Made by a program: the position numbers and the translations under genes. The notes beneath the pieces are model-generated. The model was not told where the DNA came from, did not search any database, and saw only the letters and a list, made by a program, of their open reading frames with translations. From Membranipora membranacea (taxonomy: Eukaryota; Bryozoa; Gymnolaemata; Cheilostomatida; Membraniporidae): a stretch of DNA of 64,000 nt. Each line of letters begins with the position of its first letter. Position 1 is the first letter of the stretch. The DNA lies in contig OU612067.1 in assembly GCA_914767715.1 (NCBI GenBank), forward strand, positions 31,844,162 to 31,908,161. The letters run 5' to 3'. Positions 51,016 to 62,200 of the stretch are shown piece by piece.

Positions 51016-51284
51016 ACTGGCCTGGATATTCCCACTCTGTTTCTCAAGTAAAAATTGCTCAACAATTGGTGCGGCCAAATGATACGCTCCCAAACAAAAA
51101 ACGGCCAAACAAGAAAATAGGTTGGGCATACGTGCACTAGAACATCCTAAGCCTGTTTCCCAGAGGGCAGCAAAATTGAATATGTAGTATTGCTTTTACC
51201 ATGGCTATAAACAGGTGATATAAGGTGGTATTGCAGCCATTTACGGCAGTTTCTCGGCTGTTTATATTAGCAGATCCATAAAAA

Positions 51285-51544
51285 CTTGTAGATCCGCTAT
51301 TACTGACATGATCTTTCTGATTTTTGATGATGTGAAACCGTTTTATCGTTATTTGATCAGTCTTCCTTTTGCCCGCAGCATTTTTGACAATTAGCTGCCT
51401 ATTGTGCAACTTATAAACATACATAGTGTAAGTTACAATATCATGAAAAATGCGATCAGTATGACAAATGCACCAGAAACAACTGTCAAATACTATCCAC
51501 CCGGTTTTGTAAAATTGAGTTGTGCTTCTAGACAAATTTTGCAT
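51285..51544 (-). repeat. Inverted repeat unit with coding-like frame, right
   Basis: The partner of 49797-49992. On the minus strand the frame reads KLHNRQLIVKNAAGKRKTDQ within a 135-codon open frame. Similarity covers about 130 bases and then fades. Confidence 0.5.
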
Positions 51545-52820
51545 AGACTAATAATCAGTAACACAACTATGAATGCCAGCTGATCAGTCAGTTGTCCACA
51601 GCCATGAGAAAAAAAATCAATAGACAGTATTTATTTGTAATGGAAAGGAAATTATATAGCCAGTGTGTTTCAGTAGTCATAACTAGCTATATTTGTCGCA
51701 ATGGTTTCAGGTTTATTGTGCCGCACCATGTGAACCTGTCTATTCTTTTTTTTCACCACATAATGTTTAATGGTGCCTTGGGTGGAAGATGAGCAACAAG
51801 TTCAGTTAAAAAACCAAAGAGCCATGTTCTCATAATTTCAAGGAAGACAACCCCAAGAATGTACTCTGTAGTAGCCCATTTTATGTTAATAACACACTAA
51901 CTAGTTATTGCATATCCATGTCCATGACACAACGACAGCTGGTTGTGCATTGTACAAACTCCATTGGATCAATCATCGTACTAGAGAGGATTTTTTGATA
52001 ACAAAGCTGTAATTAAGTGTCCTGATTTTTTGCTACTTAATTTCTAGCAAGTGTGTTCTATTTTGGAATAGTATTTATTGAATACTGTCTATCTCTTCTA
52101 TGTATTTTTCCATGGAGAATCAGAACAGCTCACAAATAATACTTATTATGATGTCATGAGTGTGAAAGGGGTTACCCAGTGCTGAAACACACTCAGAAAC
52201 TGTCTGGCTGTATCAAATCTTTAACAATGTCATGCGCATAAAAATTCAAGGCCCTTAGAGAGTATTATTTAACGGCTAAGATGAGGTTCAACGCTCCCAA
52301 AAAATAGAAGAGTGAATATATTTTCTGTACCATTTTGGAATGCAAAAAACTAAGTCAGTTCTTTCTTTGAAATAGTTTGTTGTCTTCGCATATTATATTC
52401 TGCTGCATTCTATTATTGCCGATGCATTCCTTGTTATCTTACGTTGGGAATGGATGAGGATCAGTCCCATAAACCCGGCTGAGATCTCAAATACCACAAA
52501 TGGGAGGTATTTATGAAGAGTTGACTTTTCATGTCAACTGAGCTGACAACTTTTCATCAATTTGGTGTAATACATGATAAGAATCCACTATTCTTATTCA
52601 AGGTAGATTTGGTGCAATCTTACCCAATGAATGCACCTAAACCGTTTGTTAAATGTTACGGATATGCCTTGTACACAGATAGCCAAACCATCAAATTACT
52701 TATTTGTGTTTTTGACCATCTCTAACATTTCACTGAATATCCTTGGGACAGCACTGATGTATGCTATTGTGTCTAAATTACCAAATAATGCCTGCTTCAA
52801 TCCTGCCTGCAATTTATACT
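51545..52820. other. Intergenic region, no supported gene
   Basis: AT-rich, with short unsupported open frames; it ends at the second TTAA-flanked MITE. Confidence 0.5.
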
Positions 52821-52823
52821 TAA

Positions 52824-53177
52824 AGGGCAACCAAGGTTTCAAACATGTTTTCATTGATTGATAGCAGATTGCACCTTCTGCATATAGGGAAATAGGGAAA
52901 AAGACCAAATCTAATTCAGATGATTATTCAGCCAGAGTTCTTGGGAAACATTTCATCCATCAGGTTCTCAAACTCGGCTAAAATATAATACCACAGAGCA
53001 GTTTCCTGCTCTATCATCATAACAGCAATGTCTTGGAACCTCCCTAAATTGAAGTGTTACCCAGCTTCAGAGTCAGCAACTACTTTGAGTTTTGCGTCGT
53101 GTAATGCACAAAGCTGATGCTGCCTAGCACATAATTTACTACCAATTAATGCATCGCTGCGAAACCTTGGTTGCCCT
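52824..53177 (+). mobile_element. TTAA-flanked MITE, copy 2
   Basis: Begins AGGGCAACCAAGGTTTC and ends GAAACCTTGGTTGCCCT, flanked by TTAA on both sides. It is inverted relative to copy 1 at 24778-25165. The interior shares TTTGTGCATTAC-type segments with copy 1. Confidence 0.87.
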
Positions 53178-53987
53178 TTAACGATGATAAAATGTATTTA
53201 TGCCGACCCAATGTGACACCACACACAATCATACATCCTGATGATGCAATATTTTACAACAATGTGTTATGTTATAACAAGGAATAAAGAGTAACTGTTA
53301 CTCATTGGTTATAACCTTCTTGTTATAAAATCAAAGCTCACTCAGCAGTTTTCCCTTTGTTTTCAAACCTGTATAAGCTGCACTAAAATTGATTTATTGA
53401 AACATTGAAACTTTTGCAACACCAGGTCAAAATAGCATTTCATTTCAGTAAAAAAAGTTGTGATGTTAGTGTGAACAAGATGCCTTCTCATGCATTCAAG
53501 TCATTATTTTCATTGATGACCCAAAGTTTGGCCAAGCAGGCTGGAAAATAGTTTTTTGTTTCACTGTCTGGTACCTTACATTGAGTGTTTTGAAGTCATG
53601 AATGGTTACTTTACACGCTTCAAATTATTGATGGATGACACCAATTTCAACCTTGCCGTGGTGGTACGACTGTAAAAGTCCCGTATTCAACAAGTTTTCT
53701 CGCAGGAAAGGGAATTAATTAAGGTAACTGAGAAAATATTGTTACAAATTGATACCTGCAGAGGGTTTGGAGGGTCCCCTAGAACAGAAGTGCAGTCATA
53801 CAAAGGTTACAAACATTATGGTTGGGCATTCTGCAAAGCTCTCAGCAGTAGGCGAATTTGAGGCTTACGATTATGAATGCCCAAAATGGTAGACATGATG
53901 ACTTCCAAGAAGTATAACTCTGCAACGTGTCAACTCACTTACAGCACCAACAGCTTTATCTGTACCATGTGACTAACATTAAACTGT

Positions 53988-54037
53988 CCAATCACAATCC
54001 TTTATCTAATACCATAATGTAGGTTCTGCAGTATAAA
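53988..54037 (+). promoter_or_regulatory. CCAAT and TATA promoter of peptide gene A
   Basis: CCAAT at 53988-53992 and TATAAA at 54032-54037, with 40 bases between the end of one and the start of the other. The mirror-image gene keeps the same motifs and spacing. The predicted start of transcription is near 54062; a leader exon ends at the gtaagt donor at 54098. Confidence 0.75.
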
Positions 54038-54249
54038 GGCAGTCTCTCTGTGACTTTCACATCATTAGTTTCACACAGGAGAAGCTCACAACTACCAGTA
54101 AGTACTATTTTTACACTTGATTCTTGTTCAGACATCTTTACATGGTTATTGATTAATTGGGATGGGTCTTGTTTATAATTTTGATTGTATGGCAGCATAG
54201 TAATAATTATGTTTGAGCTTCTTGTTTCTTTATTGCAGATATAGGAATA

Positions 54250-54761
54250 ATGAAGTTGATCTTTCTCATCATCTCAGCCATTATGGTTGTCTATGCAGCT
54301 GCCAAGGACGCGTGCACTTCCGACAGGTTAGAACTTTAATTTATACCATCTACGTTTGCCACTGTGATAATGTGATAATCGCCTGTTATTTGTTGTTAAT
54401 TTCAAAGAGTATTATGCTATTGCATATGATGGTTTGACTATAGTTTGCTCTTTAAACAGTTTTGATTTGTATTACAATATTATGCACTTATGCGGCCATT
54501 ATGACCACAGTGTATACATTTTCTAAATAAGCCAGTTTTACCAGTTTTATCAGTTTTATCAGATCTAATCGTGAAAATCTCAGTACAATTTTATCAGATT
54601 TAATGTTGAAAATCTCAGTAATATATACACATTTTAGATGAGCGTTTATTCACTCCCATCTTTTGTTTTTCAGTGACTGCCCTGATCCTGATTTTCAGAA
54701 ATGTAGAGCCGGTATCAAAGAAAGAACATGTACCGTAGCAGACTGGGGATGGGGGAGATAA
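54250..54761 (+). CDS. Secreted four-cysteine peptide A, 54 aa
   Basis: The leader exon ends at 54097. Coding exons are 54250-54326 and 54674-54761 (TAA), joined in phase. Residues 1-18 form a signal peptide (MKLIFLIISAIMVVYAAA), so the mature peptide starts about KDACTSD. It has four cysteines with the pattern C-x6-C-x7-C-x8-C, Cys-Thr-Ser-Asp-Ser-Asp-Cys-Pro near the front, and an aromatic-glycine end ADWGWGR. The front half resembles the C-x-(S/T)-D-x-D-C-P start of WAP, colipase and similar small disulfide folds, but the peptide is too short for them. Two disulfides are likely. It could be a defence or signalling peptide; neither is shown. AATAAA is at 54790. The inverted copy is at 61462-61943. 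Confidence 0.88.
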
Positions 54762-54789
54762 GCCTTGATCTTTATTTTTTACATTGATG

Positions 54790-54795
54790 AATAAA
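54790..54795 (+). terminator. Polyadenylation signal of peptide gene A
   Basis: AATAAA 29 bases after the stop codon. Confidence 0.6.
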
Positions 54796-55094
54796 TAACT
54801 TGTCCACAAAAACAAACGAAGCAAAATGCTAATGATTTTTTTTTATTATCCTGCAAAATTGAATTGCAAAAATTGGAAACGAAGGCTGATACCAAACTTT
54901 TGTCAAACTGTACATGCTTACATGTTAGAAATCTCTACAATTTTTCCACCTGGACATTTTCTCCACAAGTTGTTCATCCATCAAGCCGTTCTTCCAACTA
55001 GCCATTTTCACTTTTCAAGACAAATTCCCTCTGAACCATTTTCCCAGAAAGACAATAACCACTGTACTGTTTTCTCAAAACGACAATTTCATAC

Positions 55095-56282
55095 CATGCT
55101 TTTTTATCTGCATAGCATATTTTAGAGGCTTATTTATTATTCAAAGCTTGCAAAAAAACTTGTGTCATAGTCTTCGGGCTATATCTCTTGCTGATCAAAG
55201 AAAACCGAATTCTCATCAAGTTATTATCAATAAACCATCTAATATTGAGTATTATTACATGGCTATTAATCAAGGTATGAGGGGCATGCAATCTAAATTT
55301 ATTATTTGCTTTAACCAGATCAAAACGGCATTTTTTTAAATTCAGTATGTTTTCCCCTTGTAAGAAGAAGGAACAACTACCTATAATTTGAAACTCCATT
55401 AGTGAAGATCAATGAGCAATAGCATAAACATAAATAAAATTATTTTTGTTGATGAATCTGTGCTGCTAAAAAAGGCCAGATACAGATAATATGTGGTTAA
55501 TCTATACTTATAGACCTAAGACTTAGTTTTTCTCAACATAACTATACACCGCTTGTTATGGTCCAATTTGTTTGCATGCGCTGCAATGCCTGCATTACTC
55601 GGGCAATATACCAAGCTGTTAGATTATTGTAATATATCACAAAAGAAGCCTTCCTGTTGACTCCTATGATGTCGCTTCCGAAATTCCCCATAGTGTAGTA
55701 AGATCAATAGCAAAATGAATGGAAGTCAGTAAACTGATTTTTTCGCATCAACTTTAAATCGGCAGTATTTGACTCCTTGATAGTTTCCAGCTCTGCCCTC
55801 AGACTCTTTATGAGATTCACATGCTCTTTATAAGTGATAGTGCTTTTTCGTTCTAGTAAGTTTCTTGCACCTGGGAGACCTTCTTATCCCAACCTTTTGA
55901 ATCTGGCTTTCTGGCTCCACATGAGTTGTACAGTGCATGAGCCTAAAAATCAAACAGTGTCATTAAACTCAAAGGTATAATGAAGTACATCCTAAAATCA
56001 AAGTTTTGATTGTTCATAGGTAGACCAGATATTAGCTAGATGAACTGTATCAATATAGTCGCTTCTCTGCGTGGCATAGATTCTAAGAAATGTTATTGCC
56101 CGCTGCCCGGTTTCTCAACAAAAATACTTCTTGTCTACAAAATATCATTGAAGAGAAATGATACCTGTTGTGGACACACTAAAGCACCAGATGGAAAAAG
56201 AAACCAGACTGGACTTAATTAATCACAAACTATTCCCTAAATAATTCCTTACAGATTGCTTTCTTTTACTTAGAAAATATCG
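55095..56282. other. Segment unique to the left arm
   Basis: The two arms are colinear up to CATACC (about 55094) and resume at CTATTTCCTG (about 56283). The 1.2 kb between them has no counterpart in the right arm, so it is either an insertion here or a deletion there. No TE ends or gene were recognised inside it. Confidence 0.6.
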
Positions 56283-56460
56283 TCTATTTCCTGTATTAAT
56301 TGCGCAGTCTTATGTCTGGTTTGAGGTTATTAGGTCTAAGGATAAGATGAGACAGATGGTTCCTGCTAATGATACCCCCTACAACATTTTTTTCTAGGAT
56401 TTCCTGGTGAAAAGACAGGAAATTTATTTGAACTTCGGAGTTCTGTGCTCATGCTATGAA

Positions 56461-57482
56461 AGGAGATAACTTCCACAACTAGCGAATTCTCAGAAATCAT
56501 TGGTCGGTCCTTGCTTTGTGAACTTGTTTGCTTATGGAGGGCTTGCTTTTAGCCTGGAACTACCATCTGTCATGTAGACAACAATAGGACTCTCAGTTGA
56601 GCAGATTTATTCTCTGTTTTAGCTGTTGAGAGTTAACAACTGTTCACACTGTCCTTTAGCACATTTTTTTTATATCCATTGTCATTTCCCTCCCCTGTAT
56701 ATTATTATCTACTCTAGTCACAGCCTTACCCCCCCCCCCTATACATCATCTATACTAGTTACAGCATTACCCTCCCCTGATCTCTCTTGCTGATAGAAAC
56801 CATTTGATTCAGTCGGTTCGGCAACACAAAGCTGTTATATGCATTACTTAATCTCATAATTATTGGGCAGAGATCCAACTATCTTCGGTTTTATAGGTAG
56901 GTTAAGCCAAAAAAGTCTTCAAATTTGGAGGAGGCTATCTATGATTTGTCATAAAATGCCATTTTTTCCTTAATGTTTATTTGCAGACAATGAGCATGAC
57001 AAAAAAATTAATTAAATGTTTTTGTCTTTTGCATACAATAAATAAATCACTGACTCCCCCCAAATAACTGTTTAATGAGTTTAATTCAAACCAGCGAAAA
57101 AAACAGCTTAAAACTTTTGGCTGTTGACCATACTCAGAAAGCAATATTCAAATTTGGTTGTTTGCTAGACTTAATGTTTATTCATGAAAGTAAGTGCTAG
57201 ACAGGTCAAATCTGTAAAAATGAGCAACAAAATGAGGTGATTTTTGCCAGAGTGACATTCTTGACAAGTCTTTTAGTAGCTGTCCGCCTCTTATCGCCCT
57301 GAGAGGAGAGGCATATTATTACTGCTTACGGTGGAGATATCCCATAGCAAAGGAGGATTTTTGTGACCTGGGATACTGGGTGGAGCTTCAGGATCATTCA
57401 ACCACTCAGTGAGTGGCAGGTACACAGATATAAATATAGAAACTTTAATAATAATCTCACATAATAATCTATTACTAAAGCC
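56461..57482. other. Region upstream of the secreted-protein gene, left arm only
   Basis: Not found in the right arm. It should contain the promoter of the gene starting at 57483. Runs of C lie near 56732-56740. No other gene is seen. Confidence 0.5.
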
Positions 57483-58739
57483 ATGTATCTGTTTTATGTT
57501 CTGCTGGTATTTGTAGCTAGCATTGTAGTCATTAAAGGCAGAAGCAAACTTGTGGTTATCCGCTTTGGTGAAATAAATGATGTGACAAAAAGTGACCAGA
57601 GTATGGGAATAGGTGGGACACCAGGAGGGACAGTAACAACCAGGGGGGTCTTTCAATTCCGATCGCTCACTCACTGAATGAGCGATACCTGCTAGGGGTC
57701 TCGCTTTCAGATCGCTCAGTCACTTGATGGAACTATATACATTCTGAGTGAACGATCTGGGAGCGATTTTGTCTAATTGAAAGACGAAGTGAGTGATGAT
57801 TTTGAGCGATGTGATAGTGATAAATTGCTTTAGTAAAGGATCGCTCTTCCTAGTTGAAAGACCCCCCTGAGCGTTATCACCTTACTATCATAACCCAGGG
57901 CGACGACCGCCATATTACAGAGAATACATTGGTAAGTCTGAAATACAGACCGTTGCTGAAATTATAAATGGTCAAACCAATTCATCACAATAGACAGAAC
58001 TTGTAGAATTTGTTACATTAGGAGGACATAAATGATTCACAAGAATAATAAACCTTGATAGTGTCCATTTGTTAACTGTAATTTGTTCTCATTCATAAAC
58101 TGTCTAATCAATGAAGATTGCTGTAAAACAAATATCCAATTAAAACATTAGATATAGCAGAGAAAGACACCGGAGGAGATAGCAAATCAGGAGCACATGG
58201 CAAAGACAAGAAAGGAGCACACATCTCGCCTGTTTTGTCGGAGCTGAAACTTGAAGTATCCGATTTAGTGGATGCCGACATGGATAAAGGTGGGTTTAAA
58301 GTTCAAACTTGTATGGTTGTTAATTAAGTATTGTAGTTTTTTTATTTTATTTTTGTGACAGTTCCCGCTATCCTTAAATTCAGAGCCAAACTGTTCCTCA
58401 TTCAATTTAAATTAGAGCAAAGTTTGCCAGTTCAATACATTCCCTCGCCTATAGGGTTGTATGTCCGTGTTCACAGAGGGACAACTCTCAGTATACAATA
58501 ATATTTATTGAGACAGAACTCTCTATAAGGACAATTTTCCTCAGAATCTATATTGAATATGAGGGTGATGTTTTGAAGTGCAGCTTTGGCATTGTGAGCC
58601 ATGTGATTAGCGATAAGCCAATGGTGTTTTTCGAGACGTTCTAAGGATATATTTATGAGTAGATATAACACACTCTTGTGTGTTTATTTGTTGTGAATAT
58701 TGTTATTTAGATATTGTTCCTGAAGACTACAAAAAGTAA
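57483..58739 (+). pseudogene. Secreted protein gene interrupted by a MITE
   Basis: Exon 1 (57483-57931) starts with a signal peptide (MYLFYVLLVFVASIVVIKGR) and continues through GEINDVTKSDQ and a Gly-rich MGIGGTPGGTVTT. A MITE at 57642-57868 then breaks the frame. Coding sense resumes after it with LSPYYHNPGRRPPYYREYI and donor gtaagt. Exon 2 (58152-58289; EKDTGGDSKSGAHGKDKKG) and exon 3 (58711-58739; IVPEDYKK, TAA) join in phase. The paralogue at 60655-60960 (-) has the flanking codons joined without a MITE, showing the original reading. Unless the MITE is spliced out, the product stops 12 codons into it. The original protein was about 125 residues, secreted and rich in Gly, Pro and Tyr, perhaps matrix-related. 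No family is recognised. Confidence 0.75.
57642..57868 (+). mobile_element. GATCGCTC MITE inserted in coding sequence
   Basis: The terminal inverted repeats AGGGGGGTCTTTCAA and TTGAAAGACCCCCCT are perfect over 15 bases. Internal AGCGAT/ATCGCT words repeat in both orientations. A diverged copy lies at 36644-36812. The perfect termini suggest recent insertion. Confidence 0.92.
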
Positions 58740-59841
58740 CTAATCGCAAGGCTGTATGAGATTCTGAAAAGCGGAAACAGTCTGACATCAACTCCGTGAG
58801 GCAGCAGAATCCACAGGAACATCGGAAGTAATTTCTCAGCATCGTGTACACATACATTGTATAGATTTTTTGGCAACTTGATGCTGTTTACAATATTTTA
58901 ACTGGAAACATAATAATATCCCTAAACTATGTAACGATATATCTAACATACTGTTGTGTATGCAACGCTGGATTTTTTGTTTATTTTGAAAGTGAAATAA
59001 TATTAGAAATATAATTCATCAAATTGTAGTTTTCCTCCAACAGCTTTAATAACAACATAATATGGTAATTTCCTTCAATACATTTTATTCAGTATAAGTG
59101 CCAAAAATAAAAATAGTTTGTCCTGGAGTAAGAAGTTATGAAAATCAAGTTTGCTGCAATCTAGAGAGAGATAAGTTGAAAGAAATGGACACAAATGAAA
59201 CTTTCAAGCATTGATTATTTTGTGTCTGAGCCAGGAAGCGTGCTCTCCCTTTATAGCAGATTTATCTCCCAGTGCAATGGTGATATTCTTTGTCGGCATA
59301 GCCATTCAACATTAACGACATCATTCTATGAGATAATATTGTTCTTCTTCGCAGACATCTTGTCTCCAAAACCAGAAAATGAGGATGGTGTATTCATAGG
59401 TGGGCCAAGAGGCCAATTGCCTTACCTTTTTTTTCTGCAGGTAAATTGAGAAAGCTCCTAAAATTAGTTCATCAAAAAACATGTGAGCTCTCATTCAGCC
59501 CTAACGCCCGATTCATAATTATGCCTCTGTGCCAATTTAAGCTAGGATTGTGCATACAGCTTGATTAGTTGTAGGTTCCAAATTGTTGCATGGCATCCCT
59601 TCCCAAAATGGTGTTTGGCTGTTCCGATTAGTAAGTGTTAAAATTATGACTCAATATTGCTTCTCCAATGTCTTCCTTGTGATCTTTTCAACCAAAATAA
59701 AAATTTTACATCATTACGTTTTCTTTCCACAATATTCTCATTGAATTTTTAAATTGAAGCATCGGACACAGTAGGGATCAGATATAATATAATGTAAAAT
59801 TTGATTGATAATCGAAGGTCCCTCTGGCCAGTATCTTGTAC

Positions 59842-59945
59842 AATAGGGCTGGGAGCCTAAATTCTGCCTCTATTTTTAAATTTTTTTTGGGGAGGCCCCA
59901 ATACCCTTTCGCCTGACCCTGCCATTTTAAACCCATGAATAGATC
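59842..59945 (+). repeat. Dispersed repeat, copy 2
   Basis: Partner of 50895-51015: shares AATAGGGCTGG, GGGGAGGCCCCAATACCC and a CCTGCCATTTTAAA-type end. Confidence 0.65.
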
Positions 59946-60021
59946 CCTGCATGTTAGGTCTATGATAGAATCATGATTTACCTCTTTCATTGACATGAGG
60001 TATTACAAAACGGAATCCTTA

Positions 60022-60325
60022 AAGTGTCTAGGGAAGCAAAAAACAACCACTGTTCATATCAAAGCTTTGCCATTGCAATGAACAAAAATAGTAAAATTTT
60101 TTGCACAAGGACGTTATTGAATCATGTAACCTAATTTAAAGTGCGAAAATCCAGGGTCTAGAAGAGTCTAGAGTATGTTATCCCCCCTGTCACGGGTTAA
60201 CACTAAAATATCTTAGACTATACTACCGTTTTCCAATATTGTTTTTGGATAATTTCTTGTGTAAGTAGAGCAGCCTTGTAACTGTCCTAGGTAAGCCAGG
60301 GCTAGGCTTACTGTTATACTGTAAG
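60022..60325 (+). repeat. Dispersed repeat, copy 2 of the 49-kb element
   Basis: A direct match to 49051-49350, ending in GCCAGGGCTAGGCTTACTGT. The inverted half seen in copy 1 is absent here. Confidence 0.75.
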
Positions 60326-60654
60326 TCAACCCCCATTCAAATTAATTAACTCGTAGAGTTTTCACAAAAACAATAAATTCTAGAAACTAAAATACTGGAT
60401 ACACTTATACCTTACACTTAGAATGACCAATCATACCATACCAGTTCTAATTTCAAACACACTTTTATCCATGCTGTTAACCACTGAATCAGATTGTTAA
60501 ACTTTCATTTCCGTTAATACAGGCAGGTTGTGTGCTCCTTTCTGATCATATTTTGCCATTATCGTTCGTTTCCATTTCTTTCTCTGCAACGTCTACTGCT
60601 AAAATTAGAAACTACTGTTACAAATGGAAATGGTCAAGCTAATATTTTCTTGTA

Positions 60655-60960
60655 AATCAGTTATGTCCTCCTCGTGTTAAAAAATCTACAAGTACTGTCT
60701 GTTGTGATGAATTGGTTTGACCATTTAGCATAACAGCAGCTGTCTTTATTTTAAAAAAAACCTTTGTACTCGTTTTAATGCGGCGGTCGGCATCCGGCTG
60801 TATGATAATAAGGTCATAATGCTCTGGTTGCTACTGTACCACCTGGTGTCCCACCTATTCCCATATCCAGGACACTTTTAGTCTCATCGTTTAGTTTGCC
60901 AAAGCAAATCAACACAAGCTCTCTTCTGTCTTTATAAGGGGAAATTCAGTTCAGATTCAC
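60655..60960 (-). pseudogene. Decayed paralogue of the 57.5-kb secreted protein
   Basis: The minus strand reads ELVLICFGKLNDETKS, MGIGGTPGGTVATRAL, then TGA, PYYHTAGCRPPH and TAA. This lines up with GEINDVTKSDQ, MGIGGTPGGTVTT and SPYYHNPGRRPPYY of the left copy. The signal-peptide region is missing, and two stops end the frame. There is no MITE, so it shows the pre-insertion junction. Confidence 0.78.
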
Positions 60961-61461
60961 TTTCATAGCATGAGCACAAAACTCAAAAGTTCAAATAAAG
61001 TTCACGCTTTTTTCAACAGGACATCCTATAATAAATGGGGAGCTATCATGAGAAGGAAGCATCTGATTTACCAGCTTGGCGGTAAAGAGCCATAGACCTG
61101 ACGTCAGCGAGCTGAACATAAGACTGCACAATTAAGACAGGAAATAGGGTATGATATTGTCTTAACGGGAAAACAGTACAGTGGTGATTGTCTTATTGGA
61201 AAAAAATGATCCAGTGGGAATTTGTCTTGGTGATAAAATAGCTAGTTTGTAAAACAGCCTTATGGGAAAACGACTTGTTGAGAAACTCTCCAGGTTGGAA
61301 AATTGGAGAGATTTCTAACACTCAAGCGGTTACATTTCGACAAGAAGCTATTTGACATAAGCTTGGTGTCAGCCGACATTTTCCAATTTCAGTAATAATG
61401 TCAATTAGTACGCTATTCATCAATGTAAGAAATGAAGGAATGCATTTAGACAGATCAAGGT

Positions 61462-61943
61462 TTATCTCCCCCATCCCCAGTCTGCTACGGTACATGTTCT
61501 TTCTTTGATACCGGCTCTACATTTTGGAAAATAAGGACCAGGGCAGTCACTGAACAAACAAAGAAAGGAGTCAATAAGGGCTGTATAAATTCTCACTTAC
61601 TGCAATAATGAAAGTACTGAGATTTTCACGATTAGATCTGATAAAACTGATAAAACTGGGAATTCGGGTTGATGTCAAAAAATGTATACATTGTGGTAAT
61701 AAAGGCTGTAAAAGTACATAATATTGTAATTTAAATCCAAACTGTTTAAAGAGCAAACTAGAGTCAACCATCAATAGCAATAGCATAATACTGATTAACA
61801 TTAAAACAAAAAAAACAAGTGATCATCACAGTGACAAGCGTAAATTGTATCAATTAAAGTTCTAACCTGTCATTAGTGCACACGTCCTTAGCAGCCGTGT
61901 AGACAACCAAAATGGCTGAGACGATAAGAAAGATCAACTTCAT
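61462..61943 (-). CDS. Secreted four-cysteine peptide B, 54 aa
   Basis: Coding exons are 61867-61943 (ATG) and 61462-61549 (TAA); their lengths (77 and 88 bases) and phase equal those of peptide A. The signal peptide is MKLIFLIVSAILVVYTAA. The mature part keeps all four cysteines. It differs from A at five of its first 18 residues (Ala to Val, Ser to Asn, Asp to Gly, Asp to Tyr, Gln to Pro) and at none of the last 18, which end ADWGWGR. Both copies look functional: there is no stop, and splice sites, TATA and CCAAT are kept. The function is as uncertain as for peptide A. Confidence 0.88.
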
Positions 61944-62150
61944 AATTGTTCTAGCTGCAAAAAAAGAAAGAAGAAGCTCAAACATAATTATTATGCTGCC
62001 ATACAATAAAAATATAAACAAGACCTCTGCCAACATCAGTAACAATGTAAAGATGTTCGTAAAAGAATCAAGTGCAAAAATAGTACTTACTGGTAGTTGT
62101 GAGCTTCTCCTGTGTGAAAATAATGATGTGAAAGTCACAGTGAGACTGCC

Positions 62151-62200
62151 TTTATACTGCAGAACCTCCATTGTGGTAATATATAAAGGATTGTGATTGG
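62151..62200 (-). promoter_or_regulatory. CCAAT and TATA promoter of peptide gene B
   Basis: On the minus strand CCAAT lies at 62196-62200 and TATAAA at 62151-62156, with the same spacing as in gene A. The leader exon sequence (CACAGGAGAAGCTCACAACT) and its donor are also kept. Confidence 0.75.

Larger units (their letters stand above)
53760..58040 (+). repeat. Left arm of a large inverted duplication
   Basis: Matches the right arm at 60650-62450 in opposite orientation in blocks: 53760-55094 with 61150-62445, 56283-56460 with 60960-61140, and 57540-58040 with 60655-60935. The blocks are separated here by two extra segments (55095-56282 and 56460-57540) that the right arm lacks. It carries one four-cysteine peptide gene and one second secreted-protein gene. 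Confidence 0.88.
58740..60650. other. Spacer between the arms of the inverted duplication
   Basis: Contains dispersed-repeat copies at 59842-59945 and 60022-60325. No gene is supported. An 84-codon open frame at 59195-59449 has no recognised features. Confidence 0.55.

Noticed and set aside
54250-54761. A WAP or EGF domain protein
   Set aside because: The peptide has only four cysteines and is too short for either fold; only the first Cys segment is similar.
57642-57868. Intron of the secreted-protein gene
   Set aside because: It lacks GT-AG borders, has perfect terminal inverted repeats, and a second copy exists at 36.6 kb.
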